The notes under the pieces are model-generated. The model saw only the letters and a list, made by a program, of their open reading frames with translations, ran no database searches and had not been told where the DNA came from. A program made the position numbers and the translations under genes. A stretch of DNA of 64,000 bases from Argopecten irradians (Eukaryota > Mollusca > Bivalvia > Pectinida > Pectinidae), in the NCBI RefSeq assembly GCF_041381155.1, contig NC_091142.1, forward strand, positions 26,735,963-26,799,962, read 5' to 3'. Shown here piece after piece: positions 24,216-35,850 of this stretch (the first letter of the stretch is position 1; every line of letters begins with the position of its first letter).

Positions 24216-26597
24216 GGATGTACAATTTAGCTCTGGTAGATCAGAATGTAATCAGAGTGACTGATGGAGTGTAAACAAGGGATGTACGATTTAGCTCTGG
24301 TTGATCAGAATGTAATCAGAGTTACTGATGGAGTGTAAACAAGGGATGTACAATTTAGCTCTGGTTGATCAGAATGTAATCAGAGTTACTGATGAAGTGT
24401 AAACAAGGGATGTACAATTTAGCTCTGGTTGATCAGAATGTAATCAGAGTTACTGATGGAGTGTAAACAAGGGATGTAAAATTTAGCTCTGGTTGATCAG
24501 AATGTAATCAGAGTTACTGATGGAGTGTAAACAAGGGATGTACAATTTAGCTCTGGTTGATCAGAATGTAATCAGAGTTACTGATGGAGTGTAAACAAGG
24601 GATGTACAATTTAGCTCTGGTTGATCAGAATGTAATCAGAGTTACTGATGGAGTGTAAACAAGGGATGTACAATTTAGCTCTGGTGGATCAGAATGTAAT
24701 CAGAGTTACTGATGGAGTGTATAAACAAGGGATGTACAATTTAGCTCTGGTTGATCAGAATGTAATCAGAGTTACTGATGGAGTGTATAAACAAGGGATG
24801 TACAATTTAGCTCTGGTTGATCAGAATGTAATCAGAGTTACTGATGGAGTGTAAACAAGGGATGTACAATTTAGCTCTGGTTGATCAGAATGTAATCAGA
24901 GTTACTGATGGAGTGTAAACAAGGGATGTACAATTTAGCTCTGGTTGATCAGAATGTAATCAGAGTTACTGATGGAGTGTAAACAAGGGATGTACAATTT
25001 AGCTCTGGTTGATCAGAATGTAATCAGAGTTACTGATGGAGTGTAAACAAGGGATGTACAATTTAGCTCTGGTTGATCAGAATGTAATCAGAGTTACTGA
25101 TGGAGTGTAAACAAGGGATGTACAATTTAGCTCTGGTTGATCAGAATGTAATCAGAGTTTACTGATGGAGTGTAAACAAGGGATGTACAATTTAGCTCTG
25201 GTTGATCAGAATGTAATCAGAGTTACTGATGGAGTGTAAACAAGGGATGTACAATTTAGCTCTGGTTGATCAGAATGTAATCAGAGTTACTGATGGAGTG
25301 TAAACAAGGGATGTACAATTTAGCTCTGGTTGATCAGAATGTAATCAGATTTACTGATGGAGTGTAAACAAGGGATGTACAATTTAGCTCTGGTTGATCA
25401 GAATGTAATCAGAGTTACTGATGGAGTGTATAAACAAGGGATGTACAATTTAGCTCTGGTTGATCAGAATGTAATCAGAGTTACTGATGGAGTGTAAACA
25501 AGGGATGTACAATTTAGCTCTGGTTGATCAGAATGTAATCAGAGTTACTGATGGAGTGTATAAACAAGGGATGTACAATTTAGCTCTGGTGGATCAGAAT
25601 GTAATCAGAGTTACTGATGGAGTGTATAAACAAGGGATGTACAATTTAGCTCTGGTTGATCAGAATGTAATCAGAGTTACTGATGGAGTGTAAACAAGGG
25701 ATGTACAATTTAGCTCTGGTTGATCAGAATGTAATCAGAGTTACTGATGGAGTGTAAACAAGGGATGTACAATTTAGCTCTGGTTGATCAGAATGTAATC
25801 AGAGTTTCTGATGGAGTGTAAACAAGGGATGTACAATTTAGCTCTGGTGGATCAGAATGTAATCAGAGTTACTGATGGAGTGTAAACAAGGGATGTACAA
25901 TTTAGCTCTGGTTGATCAGAATGTAATCAGAGTTACTGATGGAGTGTAAACAAGGGATGTACAATTTAGCTCTGGTTGATCAGAATGTAATCAGAGTTAC
26001 TGATGGAGTGTAAACAAGGGATGTACAATTTAGCTCTGGTTGATCAGAATGTAATCAGAGTTACTGATGGAGTGTAAACAAGGGATGTACAATTTAGCTC
26101 TGGTTGATCAGAATGTAATCAGAGTTACTGATGGAGTGTATAAACAAGGGATGTACAATTTAGCTCTGGTGGATCAGAATGTAATCAGAGTTTACTGATG
26201 GAGTGTATAAACAAGGGATGTACAATTTAGCTCTGGTTGATCAGAATGTAATCAGAGTTACTGATGGAGTGTATAAACAAGGGATGTACAATTTAGCTCT
26301 GGTTGATCAGAATGTAATCAGAGTTACTGATGGAGTGTAAACAAGGGATGTACAATTTAGCTCTGGTTGATCAGAATGTAATCAGAGTTACTGATGGAGT
26401 GTAAACAAGGGATGTACAATTTAGCTCTGGTTGATCAGAATGTAATCAGAGTTACTGATGGAGTGTAAACAAGGGATGTACAATTTAGCTCTGGTTGATC
26501 AGAATGTAATCAGAGTTACTGATGGAGTGTAAACAAGGGATGTACAATTTAGCTCTGGCGGATCAGAATGTAATCAGAGTTACTAATGGAGTGTAAA
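24212..26597 (+). repeat. Minisatellite, about 37 copies of a 64/66-bp unit
   Basis: Unit GTAAACAAGGGATGTACAAT followed by TTAGCTCTGGTTGATCAGAA and TGTAATCAGAGTTACTGATGGAGT. Most units are 64 bp; several (near 24718, 24784, 25428, 25556, 25622, 26136) are 66 bp with GTATAAAC. In each unit CTCTGGTT and AATCAGAG can pair as a stem. The two identical 68-codon open frames (24648 and 25487) arise only because 66 is a multiple of 3. Confidence 0.97.
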
Positions 26598-27051
26598 TGA
26601 AGGGAAGTAACTCTGGTAGATCAGAATGAAATCAGATGTACCCACAAAGTGTTAATAAGGGGAAGTAACTCTGGTATATCAGAGAAAATTTGGATGGTTG
26701 ATAATAATGTGGTAGATGATAAAGGTCATTTTTGAGATAATGAGGTTTGTTGTATTTGATTATATGATCTATCAATATAAAAAAACTATGAACCCAAGTA
26801 CTATGTACATGACGAGTTATCATCATCTTGATTGATTCAAGTTCAATGGATTTAGATATATCTGTAATATTTTAAAGGCTTTTAAAATTTTGCTGAGTTT
26901 GGGTGAATCATGGTGTTTTTAAAATCTACTCAAAATGTTGAAAAAAGATGTTTTTTCCAGTATTATATAGATAATATGAATAAATTTTGTGTTAAAACAA
27001 GTCATGAGCAGCATTATGTATGTAGCAGGACTGGACTGGGCCAAACATCTG

Positions 27052-27130
27052 TGACCAGATAGCTCAATCAGTTGAGCAGCTGGCTAGTGTTCACAGAACC
27101 CCTGACAACTACATTTTCTCCTCTCCTGTA
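27052..27130 (+). repeat. tRNA-like SINE fragment
   Basis: GATAGCTCAATCAGTTGAGC resembles a tRNA D-arm and A box. No good B box follows. Isolated fragment. Confidence 0.35.
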
Positions 27131-27175
27131 CGACTGGCCACCAGTCTATAGAATATTAAAAACATTACTTAACTA

Positions 27176-27424
27176 AAAGGACTATATATGGTTTGGGTCC
27201 TTTTTGGCCCACAAAAATGTTATTTTCAAAACTTTTATTTATTAATAAATTGTTGGATTTGACATATTTAGTACATCCTTGATTTAATTGTAAAGATAGA
27301 TATTTCATTTTGTAGTTTAAAATTCAGTTGCCATGGTAACTACTGGATACTTGTAATTGAATTAGAGAGGTACAAAGTACAACAAATTAATCAGAAAAAG
27401 GACCCAAACAATGCATAGTCCTTT
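27176..27424. mobile_element. TIR element family C (MITE-like), 249 bp
   Basis: Left end AAAGGACTATATATGGTTTG with GGTCCTTTTT; right end AAAAAGGACCCAAACAATGC with ATAGTCCTTT: about 30-bp inverted repeats with four mismatches. AT-rich core, no coding capacity. Confidence 0.88.
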
Positions 27425-27780
27425 GGCTGGATGTCAGATTCTACTTGTTTCAAACTTGTGGGGTATTATCTACCTTTTGAACTGTGCTGAGAAAATCTTA
27501 TCATGCACTACTTAACTTAAAATGAAGAATCTTGCATCCACGATACTATAGGAGTTATTACTGTTGTTATAGCCACTCCTTAACTATGTCCTGGTAAAAC
27601 TGAAGCAACATAAGTCATAGGTAATTCCAGCTGCATTTGGTCATTTGATGTATATCAAACGAATAAAATCAGAGAACATTGTGGTTGACTTTGTGGCTTT
27701 GAAGTCGAGTGCCACTCTCTCTGTAATCTTCAAAGGAAGCCTCTATGATTGATCAAATTTTCTTTCTCCTGAGCCACTGC

Positions 27781-27858
27781 CTCCTGTTTTACAATGAGAT
27801 TATAGTCCAGGAGTGGATATAATGTCAGTGATAGTAACTCCTGGAGTATTGAGAATGA
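27781..27858 (-). repeat. CCAGGAGT-arm repeat, copy a
   Basis: Minus strand reads ATACTCCAGGAGTTACTATC, then CACTCCTGGACTAT and CTCATTGTAAAACAGGAGGCA. Arms CCAGGAGT/ACTCCTGG are exact inverted repeats about 27 bp apart. Confidence 0.75.
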
Positions 27859-28004
27859 GGGTCTTCTGTCACACAAGTGTACATTTGTATTCTTACTACC
27901 AACATTAACACTAACTAGTACTACTGTATGGTCTTTTATGCTTAATTTATGTATATTACAATGATGTCACATTGTTTAACTTGTACTTACACTCTATTTC
28001 TACC

Positions 28005-28078
28005 ATCATCAATACTCCAGAGGTTCTGATCACTTACGATCTCTACACTCCTGGGCTATCTCAAACGCACAATAGGAC
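28005..28078 (+). repeat. CCAGGAGT-arm repeat, copy b (opposite orientation)
   Basis: Plus strand reads ATACTCCAGAGGTTCTGATC, then GATCTCTACACTCCTGGGCTATCTCA. Closest to copy c on its minus strand, roughly 80-85% by eye. Confidence 0.75.
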
Positions 28079-28536
28079 TGATTTTTGCTGCAATTCAAAG
28101 TTGTTTTTTGACTTGTGAAAATGCTTGTATTTACTATTTCATGTAAATGATATATATATATATATTTCATGCAATTTACCCATAAAACGTAATATAGACA
28201 ATTTAAGTTATGAAATGGAAACTACTGATATAAAATTAAATAGGCATATTCTTAATGAATATAAATTAATTTTTATTACTTTTGTAGTGAAAAGGTTTTA
28301 TTCATGTATACTAAAAAAATATCATTTTATATAGTTATATATACTGTACATTAAATTGTAGATGTTGTAATTTAAAAAAAAAGATAAACACTTAAAAATT
28401 ATAATTATATATTATTTCAAATTGAAGAACTTAAACTTCCCCGATCCCTAACTGTAACACATCACCTTGTCTGTCTAGGTCTCAATGTACCTGGACACGA
28501 TGTACACCTGTAGTGGACACCGTGTTCACACGTACA

Positions 28537-28652
28537 TGTAGTGCACTCCGTGTCTACCTGTAGTCTAAATCTTGTGCACTCCGTGTCTACCTGTAGTCTA
28601 AACCTCGTGCACTCCAGGTCTACCTGTAGTCTAAACCTCGTGCACTCCGTGT
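28537..28652 (+). repeat. About 3.5 tandem copies of a 33-bp unit
   Basis: Unit CTCCGTGTCTACCTGTAGTC plus TAAACCTCGTGCA. It gives a repetitive 64-codon open frame on the minus strand (TECTRFRLQVD repeated), which is a consequence of the 33-bp period and not a supported gene. Confidence 0.85.
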
Positions 28653-28849
28653 GCACAAGGGTGTAACCTTTAGTCTACTACCAACTGTAGTAAAACTGAG
28701 GGTAGCTCAGAGGAAAAAATCTGAACCAATCACAGGCCTGCAAAAATTTCATTTGAAACCTACAGAGAGAGTGATGCCCAACTTAAAAGCCACGCAGTCA
28801 ACCAGTGTTCCAAACGTTATACGGCTCTTTTGATGTACAAGTAAATTAC

Positions 28850-28947
28850 CTATTCTGTTGCCTCCAGTTTTTACTATGAGATAGTCCTGGGGTGTAGAGA
28901 TCACATTTGATCGTAACCCCTGGAGTATCAAGGATATGTATGTCTAC
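28850..28947 (-). repeat. CCAGGAGT-arm repeat, copy c; possible cryptic exon
   Basis: Minus strand reads ATACTCCAGGGGTTACGATC and onward. It is open for 98 nt between an acceptor-like CTTGCAG and a donor-like AATAG|GTAATT, and ends in phase 2, the phase needed to join GLT1D1 exon 2. Translated core TPGVTIKCDLYTPGLSHSKN. There is no start codon in this frame and no transcript evidence. Confidence 0.5.
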
Positions 28948-29104
28948 CTGCAAGTTAAAGAGTTCAATATCTTTATTTAGTATAGTAGTTAGGCCTATAG
29001 TAATGCAGATTCGTGACCCTAAAGCTTATCAATGGACGATCTATATTTATCTGTTCTATCACCAATGTAATACAATACATGTATGTGTACATGTACATGT
29101 ATAG

Positions 29105-30117
29105 GCCTTCAAGTCCAATATCAAGATTGACCTACACAACGTACAGTTGATAACCTATATATAGCTTACAGGTATAATATCTGTTTAGTCTGTATATTAT
29201 ACTCTACATGTCTTGTCTATATACATGTATCATTTGTATACTGTACCTATTAATTTAGTTCTACTGTAACTACTGAACATGTACAGTACCTTTCATGATG
29301 ATAATGTCAAGCTTGTCCTATACAAAGTCGATATATATGTAATTTAACCTTCATAATTCAAATATCAATATCTCTTACGCCATGTGTCACATCCGACGAG
29401 CGTAGTAGGCAACACTTCCATAGATCTCCATTCTGGTCTTCGTCAGTGTAAAGTGAAAGTAGAAGCAAGGGGAATAACTCTTTATTATATATAGTTACCA
29501 TCGACTTCATGAGTTGTCGGCCTTGCTATTTTATCACTAACGTACGGCAAAGATACAGTACATAATTAATTTAATGCTTTGATCCATATATCTTCACTCA
29601 CGTGTATTTTCTTATAATCTTATTTTATTCTTTTAAAATTTCAAATGTATCTATAAGAAATGTTACCGAGGTGTAATAAAGATTTGAAATACATGTATGT
29701 TTGTATATGCTACTCAGGATTTAATCTCTGTTGGCAGGATTATGTACCTTGTACATGTATGTTTTAAGATTTACTGCATGTTTGATGGGATAACTGATCT
29801 TTAGACAATGGACTTCACGCTTATGACTATTTAAATTATGGGCCTAATCGCTCACCTGATAATAGTTTATGATAATAGTTTATGTATTAACGTTAATTTT
29901 TCTACCTAAATGTATTGATTTTTCACAGGTATTTTTAATCAGCTTCAATTAAACAATTGATATATTATCCAATGTCCACGTTTTTTTTCGTGATAATGAA
30001 CTTCTAACATGTATATAACTTGTAATTTTATGTACATGCATGGAGACAATTCTTAACAATTAAATAGACAGGTGCGATCTAATCTTGAAATATAAATGTT
30101 ACTGCATCGGAAATCAA
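29105..30117. other. Intergenic, AT-rich
   Basis: No gene supported. A single AAGGGGAATAACTC (about 29467-29480) resembles one end of TIR family B. Confidence 0.4.
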
Positions 30118-31578
30118 CAGATACGTTACTACTATGTACTTGATTACATTGGATGGCCACTTCCACAGAGATAAATCCACTATCACAGTTTGAAAAGGTT
30201 ATATAATACTAAGTGTTACAATGTTTTGTGGTTGGTCGGATCAAGTCGACACGGTGTCATTTAAATGATGAGAGGGGTTAGTGTCGGGATCAGTTACGTT
30301 ACAGAAGTACCGTTATGGAAAAATACCACATATCGTCAGAAATTCTCAGCTTGTCATAAAAAACATTCAATTAGCGTGTATAACCACGTGTGCAATGTGT
30401 CGAGAGTTTGTCAATAGTTTACAAGCGGAAGATTCGTTGTGTTGCCAGTGTTGGGAAACTTGAAATAAGAAAAACCTTTACTTTCCTTTATTATATACCT
30501 GTACATAGTAACATATATATACATTTCTGATAATAATTACGTGATTTTCTAAACACTAGTTAGCTGTATTGATTAAGCTATTAGGTATATATAATTAATT
30601 GTTAAATGTATAAATCACATATCAAAATAGTAACGTATCTGGTATAAAAGATCACGTATCTGTTTGATGAAAGATGTACCGTTAACTCTAATATTTAGTG
30701 TAAAACTAATAAAAATAGTGTTACATCGACTAATTCAAAATACATTTTATAGCCAGATACTGTTAGAATGTTTGTTATACTAATGATACGGTAAAGTGAT
30801 ATATAAACATGAATAACGTATCTGTTTATTAGGTAACGTACCTGTCATATTTGGTTAACGTATCTGTACTTTTGTACGTAAACTCAATTTGAGTGAACTT
30901 GGTTTTATTTGTAGCAATTTGTTTCAGACTAGATATGGTCAGAAAATGTAAGTTTAGGGTTGTTTGTGGCAATCAAGTATGACGGAGACTGATACGTTTC
31001 TCAGGTGAAGGAAGGCGAGGACAAATAGAATGAATTATTCCTTTTCTTCATGTCAAAAAACATCAACGAAGGACAAGTGAGGTTTCGTTGGCCAATAATA
31101 TCAGACGAACTGTTTATCCTGAGTTATCACATCTACCTGTCAGCCGTGCGGGTCGTTTTTTCCCAATTAAATGACAAGAACGCCGAAAACCATCCGTAGT
31201 CAATGGGAATCGGTGTAGACAGATACGTTACCAATATGGTACAAACATAATCATCCCTTCATCAACGCCGCTTTCAATAGTTTTGATCTATCGTTTGATA
31301 ATTTCGATGTTGTAGTTTTGACTACAAATTTTGAAGCAGATTCGTGTTATTGAATTCGTTTATTTTCTAATACTTCATAAAGACATATATACCAAGAGAA
31401 CAGATACGTTACCGCTGCTAATTTAGGCAAAAACATCTAAAGTATTGCGGAGTAGTAAAACCGCTGAAAAGTACATTTTCGTTGATGCATTTTGACGAAA
31501 TTTATGAAACAGAAAAACATAATAATCCTGTCAGATTTCTACAGTCATATATTAAGTATGTTGTAACATATACGTTAC
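30118..31578. repeat. Cluster of CAGATACGTTAC motifs
   Basis: Exact or one/two-mismatch copies, in both orientations, at about 30118, 30291, 30630, 30651, 30813, 30833, 30855, 30990, 31220, 31401 and 31567. The flanks are not alike, so these are dispersed short motifs and not a tandem array. Confidence 0.75.
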
Positions 31579-32200
31579 TTTTTAAAGAAGGATTTTAATG
31601 TCCCATACAGTAATTTGTGATTTATACAAATAAAAAATTACTGACATGTACTTATGCAGATATAAGTACAGTTTGATAATAAGGAAAAATATAGAAACGA
31701 AATATTTTGGTACTATCTTTATATGAAACTATTCGAACACACTTATGAATCATACAAAACCAATATTCACAAATGAACTTTTTATAACTGCAAATTGATA
31801 AAGACAAGTTGCTTTCGAGACGGACAAATGGCTTTGAATGGAAAGAAAAAGTCCAAAACTCAAATTTTCAAAAATTCATTCTTTTAAATTTGTATATTTT
31901 GTGGCATTTTTTAATGACATACAAGTCGTTTCAATTAAACATGCATGACACGCCAATTTGTGCAATTATCGCTCATTCACATGTTGAGTATCTTTTTGTG
32001 TAATTCCCGTTCATTTACATGTTGAGTCTACATAAGTGTTTGTTTCGTAATCATCTTTTGCATCTCATTGTATCATCAAAACGGATCCAATGAACTAAGG
32101 CAGAGGTCTCTCAAGATATCGATCTATATATGTTAATCAATTAGACGTATATATACTCCCATTTGATAAAACCAATGGGTTATCTCAAGATGTACTCCCA

Positions 32201-32260
32201 TCCTCGATATACCAGGGGATACTAACATTGCTGTCATACACTCCTGGAGCTGTCATAGAA
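32201..32260 (+). repeat. CCAGGAGT-arm repeat, copy d
   Basis: CTCGATATACCAGGGGATAC then CATACACTCCTGGAGCTGTCATAG. Opposite orientation to copy e, 180-240 bp away. Confidence 0.6.
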
Positions 32261-32439
32261 AAAAAAAACAAAAAAAAAACTGAAGGCTCTGTGTGCGACA
32301 ACAGGTGATAGATAGTTTGGTCCTTTTAGCAAATTTAAGAATCGAATGATGGTACATACGTCACTTTGAAGTTGATTGTCTGTCTAGCTCCATGTTATCT
32401 TCACAGGAAGTAAATATCAGCTTGTGATTGGTCAGCTGT

Positions 32440-32525
32440 TAAGTCCTGAAATGCCTTCAGTCTTGAAATATAGTCCAGATGTGGATATAACGACAGTGGT
32501 AGTGAACCCATGGGGTATCGAAGAT
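32440..32525 (-). repeat. CCAGGAGT-arm repeat, copy e
   Basis: Minus strand reads TCGATACCCCATGGGTTCAC, then GTTATATCCACATCTGGACTAT. More diverged. Its ATGGG start can be aligned in frame with GLT1D1 exon 1 at about 64% over 33 nt, which may be chance. Confidence 0.55.
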
Positions 32526-33419
32526 GGTGCATCCGTACTGTCAATTCTCCCTATATATTCTATGTATTTCTACAATTTTTCTCTGAAATTTTACCAAAAC
32601 TTTGCACACAAATAGAGAATTGCCTGCAAATCCAGTTGATAATAATCGCCTAATTTTCTTACGTTTTTTAAACTCTATGACACAGTCTCCTTCTTTGTTC
32701 TTACATGTACCAATACGTTGTCAAAAAAACGTTGTCAAAAAAAAATCCTCACTAATGTGTCATTATCTGGCTAAAGAAAATCCACAACGAAAAATTAACC
32801 CAGAAATATAAACTGAAAAATGTCTTATAAATTTGCATATTGTGGTTAGAATCAATCCATAAGAAAAACCAGGTGGATTTAAAGATCAATAACATCAAGG
32901 TATACATAATAAGTAGCTTATACTGTATAGGGAAATTAAAAGCGCCTACAGACGTTTGACCAGGCACTGCATATCCGTACTATGATCATTCTGTTACGAG
33001 ATTATGTCTAGAAAATTCCCAATTCTGTTATATGATTGATGCTTGAATCAACACGACTTGCTGTGTTTTTTAATTATCCATCAACACATTCGCTATATAT
33101 CATTGTTGTATCTGATATAATGAACATTTTCATTCTTTATGAGGTGGCCTAATGACTGTTTTACTCTATCGATTTTACTAATTGGACGTACCACTCTATT
33201 AATCTTCTCATTATTGAATTCAGTCTCACGTGCACACTGACACAAATATGGGTGAACAGTGTCCTAGCGGAATCGTTTATGCATCATCTTCTGATCATTT
33301 ACAACGCGCGTTAATCCGACTCTTTCATCTAAATGTGCAAAGGTCAGGATATTATACGGAGTCGTGGCGTTTATGGTTCTGTTGAACTTTCAGGCATGCT
33401 GAGGGATGGGTGTTACAAA

Positions 33420-33475
33420 AAATAACTAAATGGAACAGGAAAAAAAAAAGAAGAAAAAAAAAAGAAGAGAAGAAC
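33420..33475 (+). repeat. Purine-rich low-complexity tract
   Basis: A run of A with interspersed G (GGAAAAAAAAAAGAAGAAAA and similar). The minus-strand open frame over it (33352-33618) has a poly-Phe/Ser stretch caused by this tract. Confidence 0.85.
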
Positions 33476-33719
33476 GACTTATTCACACGTGTTGGGACAC
33501 TAAATGGGGAAAATAAATCTACCAGAAAGACAAAAATGGTATAAAATATGGAATCCTGAGGTTTTCTTCGTTTCATTTTATCTATTTGAAGACAAAATTT
33601 ATACACAGTAATTAACACCCCTCATTTTCGTCTTCTCACAAACGTGAAAATAAGTATGAATGTGGAGGTTTTCGAGATCCCAAAACGACGTAGATAAATT
33701 TAGATTTACCGTCGATTAG

Positions 33720-33874
33720 TCCCACCTTCCGGTGAGTGTGACGTCACAAAAACCGCGTTGTTTTGGGATTTCTGAAATCCACATTTTGATATTGATAAAG
33801 CAGAGGTTTTGATGCCACTACCATGGAGCCAGTTAGGGCTACAGTGCACCAAGAAAAGGCGGAGGATGGACTAT
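33720..33874 (+). promoter_or_regulatory. Candidate promoter and first coding exon
   Basis: ETS-like CTTCCGGT at 33726 and a perfect CRE core TGACGTCAC at 33739 precede ATG at 33823 in the strong context CTACCATGGAGCC. The frame reads MEPVRATVHQEKAEDGL and meets a donor-like GTAAGA at 33875. No downstream exon could be assigned, so the gene is unproven. Confidence 0.28.
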
Positions 33875-34345
33875 GTAAGATCACATTTCTCATACAGTTC
33901 AATTCCTCAAAATACATGACTCAAACCACACCATTTTTGCTGTTAGCAATATCCATTGATTAAATAAATGTTATGTCAATTTAAATCCAATTTTAGATTT
34001 TAAATCTTTCTCCCCTGAAGAGACATTTGGACTCTTCAATTTTCAAGGACTGGAACAGCCCATGAAGAAATGTGAGGGGTGAATGGGTGAACAAATAATT
34101 GATACCATTCGCTCATTGGTTACATTTTTATTGTATTTGAACATGCCCCTTTGGCTACCAGTGGTCAATCCATGTCCAGCCATCTGTACAATATTGATGA
34201 CCTACCCCATTACAAATTTTGTTAATTTATGATAAGCATCTATGAGGAAGTCGATTGATGAGTAAATTTTCGTGAAACACTACTATCCCAACGAAACCGT
34301 ATTGTAAAGAATTGTATCGGGTACGGGAGTTCTTATATGATGAAT

Positions 34346-34600
34346 CTCCAAACAAACGTTGTTTTCCCACTTAAATATAATACATAACGTTGTTTTCCCA
34401 CTTAAATCTCCTAACAAACGTTGTTTTCCCACTTAAATCTCCTAACAAATGTTGTTTTCCAATTTAAATCTCCTCCAAAACGTTGTTTTCCCACTTAAAT
34501 ATTCTAATAAACGTTGTTTTCACACTTGAATTTCTTAACAAACGTTGTTTTTCTGTACGACTTGAATTTCTTAACAAACGTTGTTTTTCTGTACGACCTA
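34346..34600 (+). repeat. About eight copies of a ~31-bp unit
   Basis: AACGTTGTTTTCCCACTTAA with ATCTCCTAACAA. The last copies change to TTTCTGTACGACTTGAATTTC. Plain tandem repeat. Confidence 0.9.
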
Positions 34601-34840
34601 CAGGATCACACACGTGACGGGATGTTTCCACCAGGACAGGAAATGTCATTTAGATACTGTAGGTATAGTATGTGGTCAGACTGGCAGAAATGTTCTCTAG
34701 GAACATGTATGTGGTCAGACTGATTGTAAATCGATAGTTTCCTCTGGTTTCGTCTGGATTTCTTTCTGGAGATGAATTAACTACATCTTGTGACATGTAT
34801 CTCTCACGGGGATCTGAGTATTAGTTACAATTTATATCAG

Positions 34841-34980
34841 TATGGACCCACCAGAGAGTCCATAGACCAATTTAGACGTTTTTAAGACCAGTGTGTACTA
34901 AGCACACTAGAAAACGATTTTTCTATCAAGACACATAAAAAGTGTAAAATGGTCTATGGACAACTCTGATGGGTCCATAT
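34841..34980. mobile_element. TIR element family D, ~140 bp
   Basis: TATGGACCCACCAGAGAGTC then CATAGACCAATTTAGAC on the left, mirrored by AATGGTCTATGGACAACTCT then GATGGGTCCATA on the right: imperfect inverted repeats of about 43 bp that nearly meet in a foldback. Confidence 0.88.
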
Positions 34981-35388
34981 TAATATAGACTGTAACTGAT
35001 TTTTAAATCCCTGTGGTATTTCTGATGCTTTACTTTCGTGCTGACAGAGTATTTCCCTTTTACGGACCAACACTCGCATATAAACTGCATTTGTATTGTT
35101 TTGTAATGATAACAGTATTACAATGTACACTGTATTGGTGTCATTCTTAACTAATGTATCCTTAATTTTTTTCTCTGATGCACATTTATAATTTTCTTTT
35201 CATAGTATTTTTTCTCATAAAATATGTTGTTTTTATTATGTAAGAATATAATAACATACAATTGTTTGTCGCAATAATAACTCTTACCAGATAGTGTTAT
35301 TTATAAGTATCCATCTCCTACAATAATCCTTTAAAAATATGCGTTGTAACACTATCCTTTCATAAATCTACTCCAATGAAATAGATAT

Positions 35389-35574
35389 ATTTAAGGAAAT
35401 GGGGTTCCAATTTTTGCGTGTTTGTGCATGTAGTTTAAATGAAAATGAAACAAACATATTTCAAGCCTTATCTTACAAAGACCGATTACACAATCATTAA
35501 TAGTTATTTTTAAAGACAGTCAGTAGAAACATTTTAACATTTTATTTACTTATTTTGCTTGTGAACCCCATCTT
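35389..35574 (+). repeat. Inverted repeat arm left of the fucosyltransferase-like gene
   Basis: TTAAGGAAATGGGGTTCCAA, TTTTTGCGTGTTTGTGCATG, CTTACAAAGACC, ACACAATCATTAA and TTGTGAACCCCATCTT recur in order on the opposite strand at 39148-39338, about 80% alike by eye. Confidence 0.85.
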
Positions 35575-35850
35575 ATATGGTGTAGATTTGTTGCGGGGAG
35601 CTTCCCTTCCCTCTCACATAATTTTGCTGATTTTTTAACTTGGCCACTTAAACGTCTAAAATTGTCTTTTGACACTCTGATGGCTCGAAATTGATATAAA
35701 CTCAGGACCAGTTATCTTTATTTCACAATCTTCAGGAATGGCGCTTTTCAAAACTTGCTACGGTAATTTCACCAAAACTACCTTTCTAAAAGATAAATAC
35801 TGTAATATATATAGTATAAGTAATCACTAAAAACATAGGAAGATAGTTTA

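Noticed and set aside
24648..25693. Two identical 68-codon open frames with the repeat QGMYNLALVDQNVIRVTDGV as a possible repeat protein
   Set aside because: They exist only where 66-bp units happen to be adjacent inside the minisatellite; the 64-bp units break the frame everywhere else.
28462..28656. Cys-rich 64-codon open frame with TECTRFRLQVD repeats
   Set aside because: Caused by the 33-bp tandem repeat; no signal peptide or splice support.
30281..30463. Small Cys-x2-Cys protein (CAMC and CCQC at its end)
   Set aside because: Sixty codons, no family resemblance, and located within the motif cluster; likely chance.
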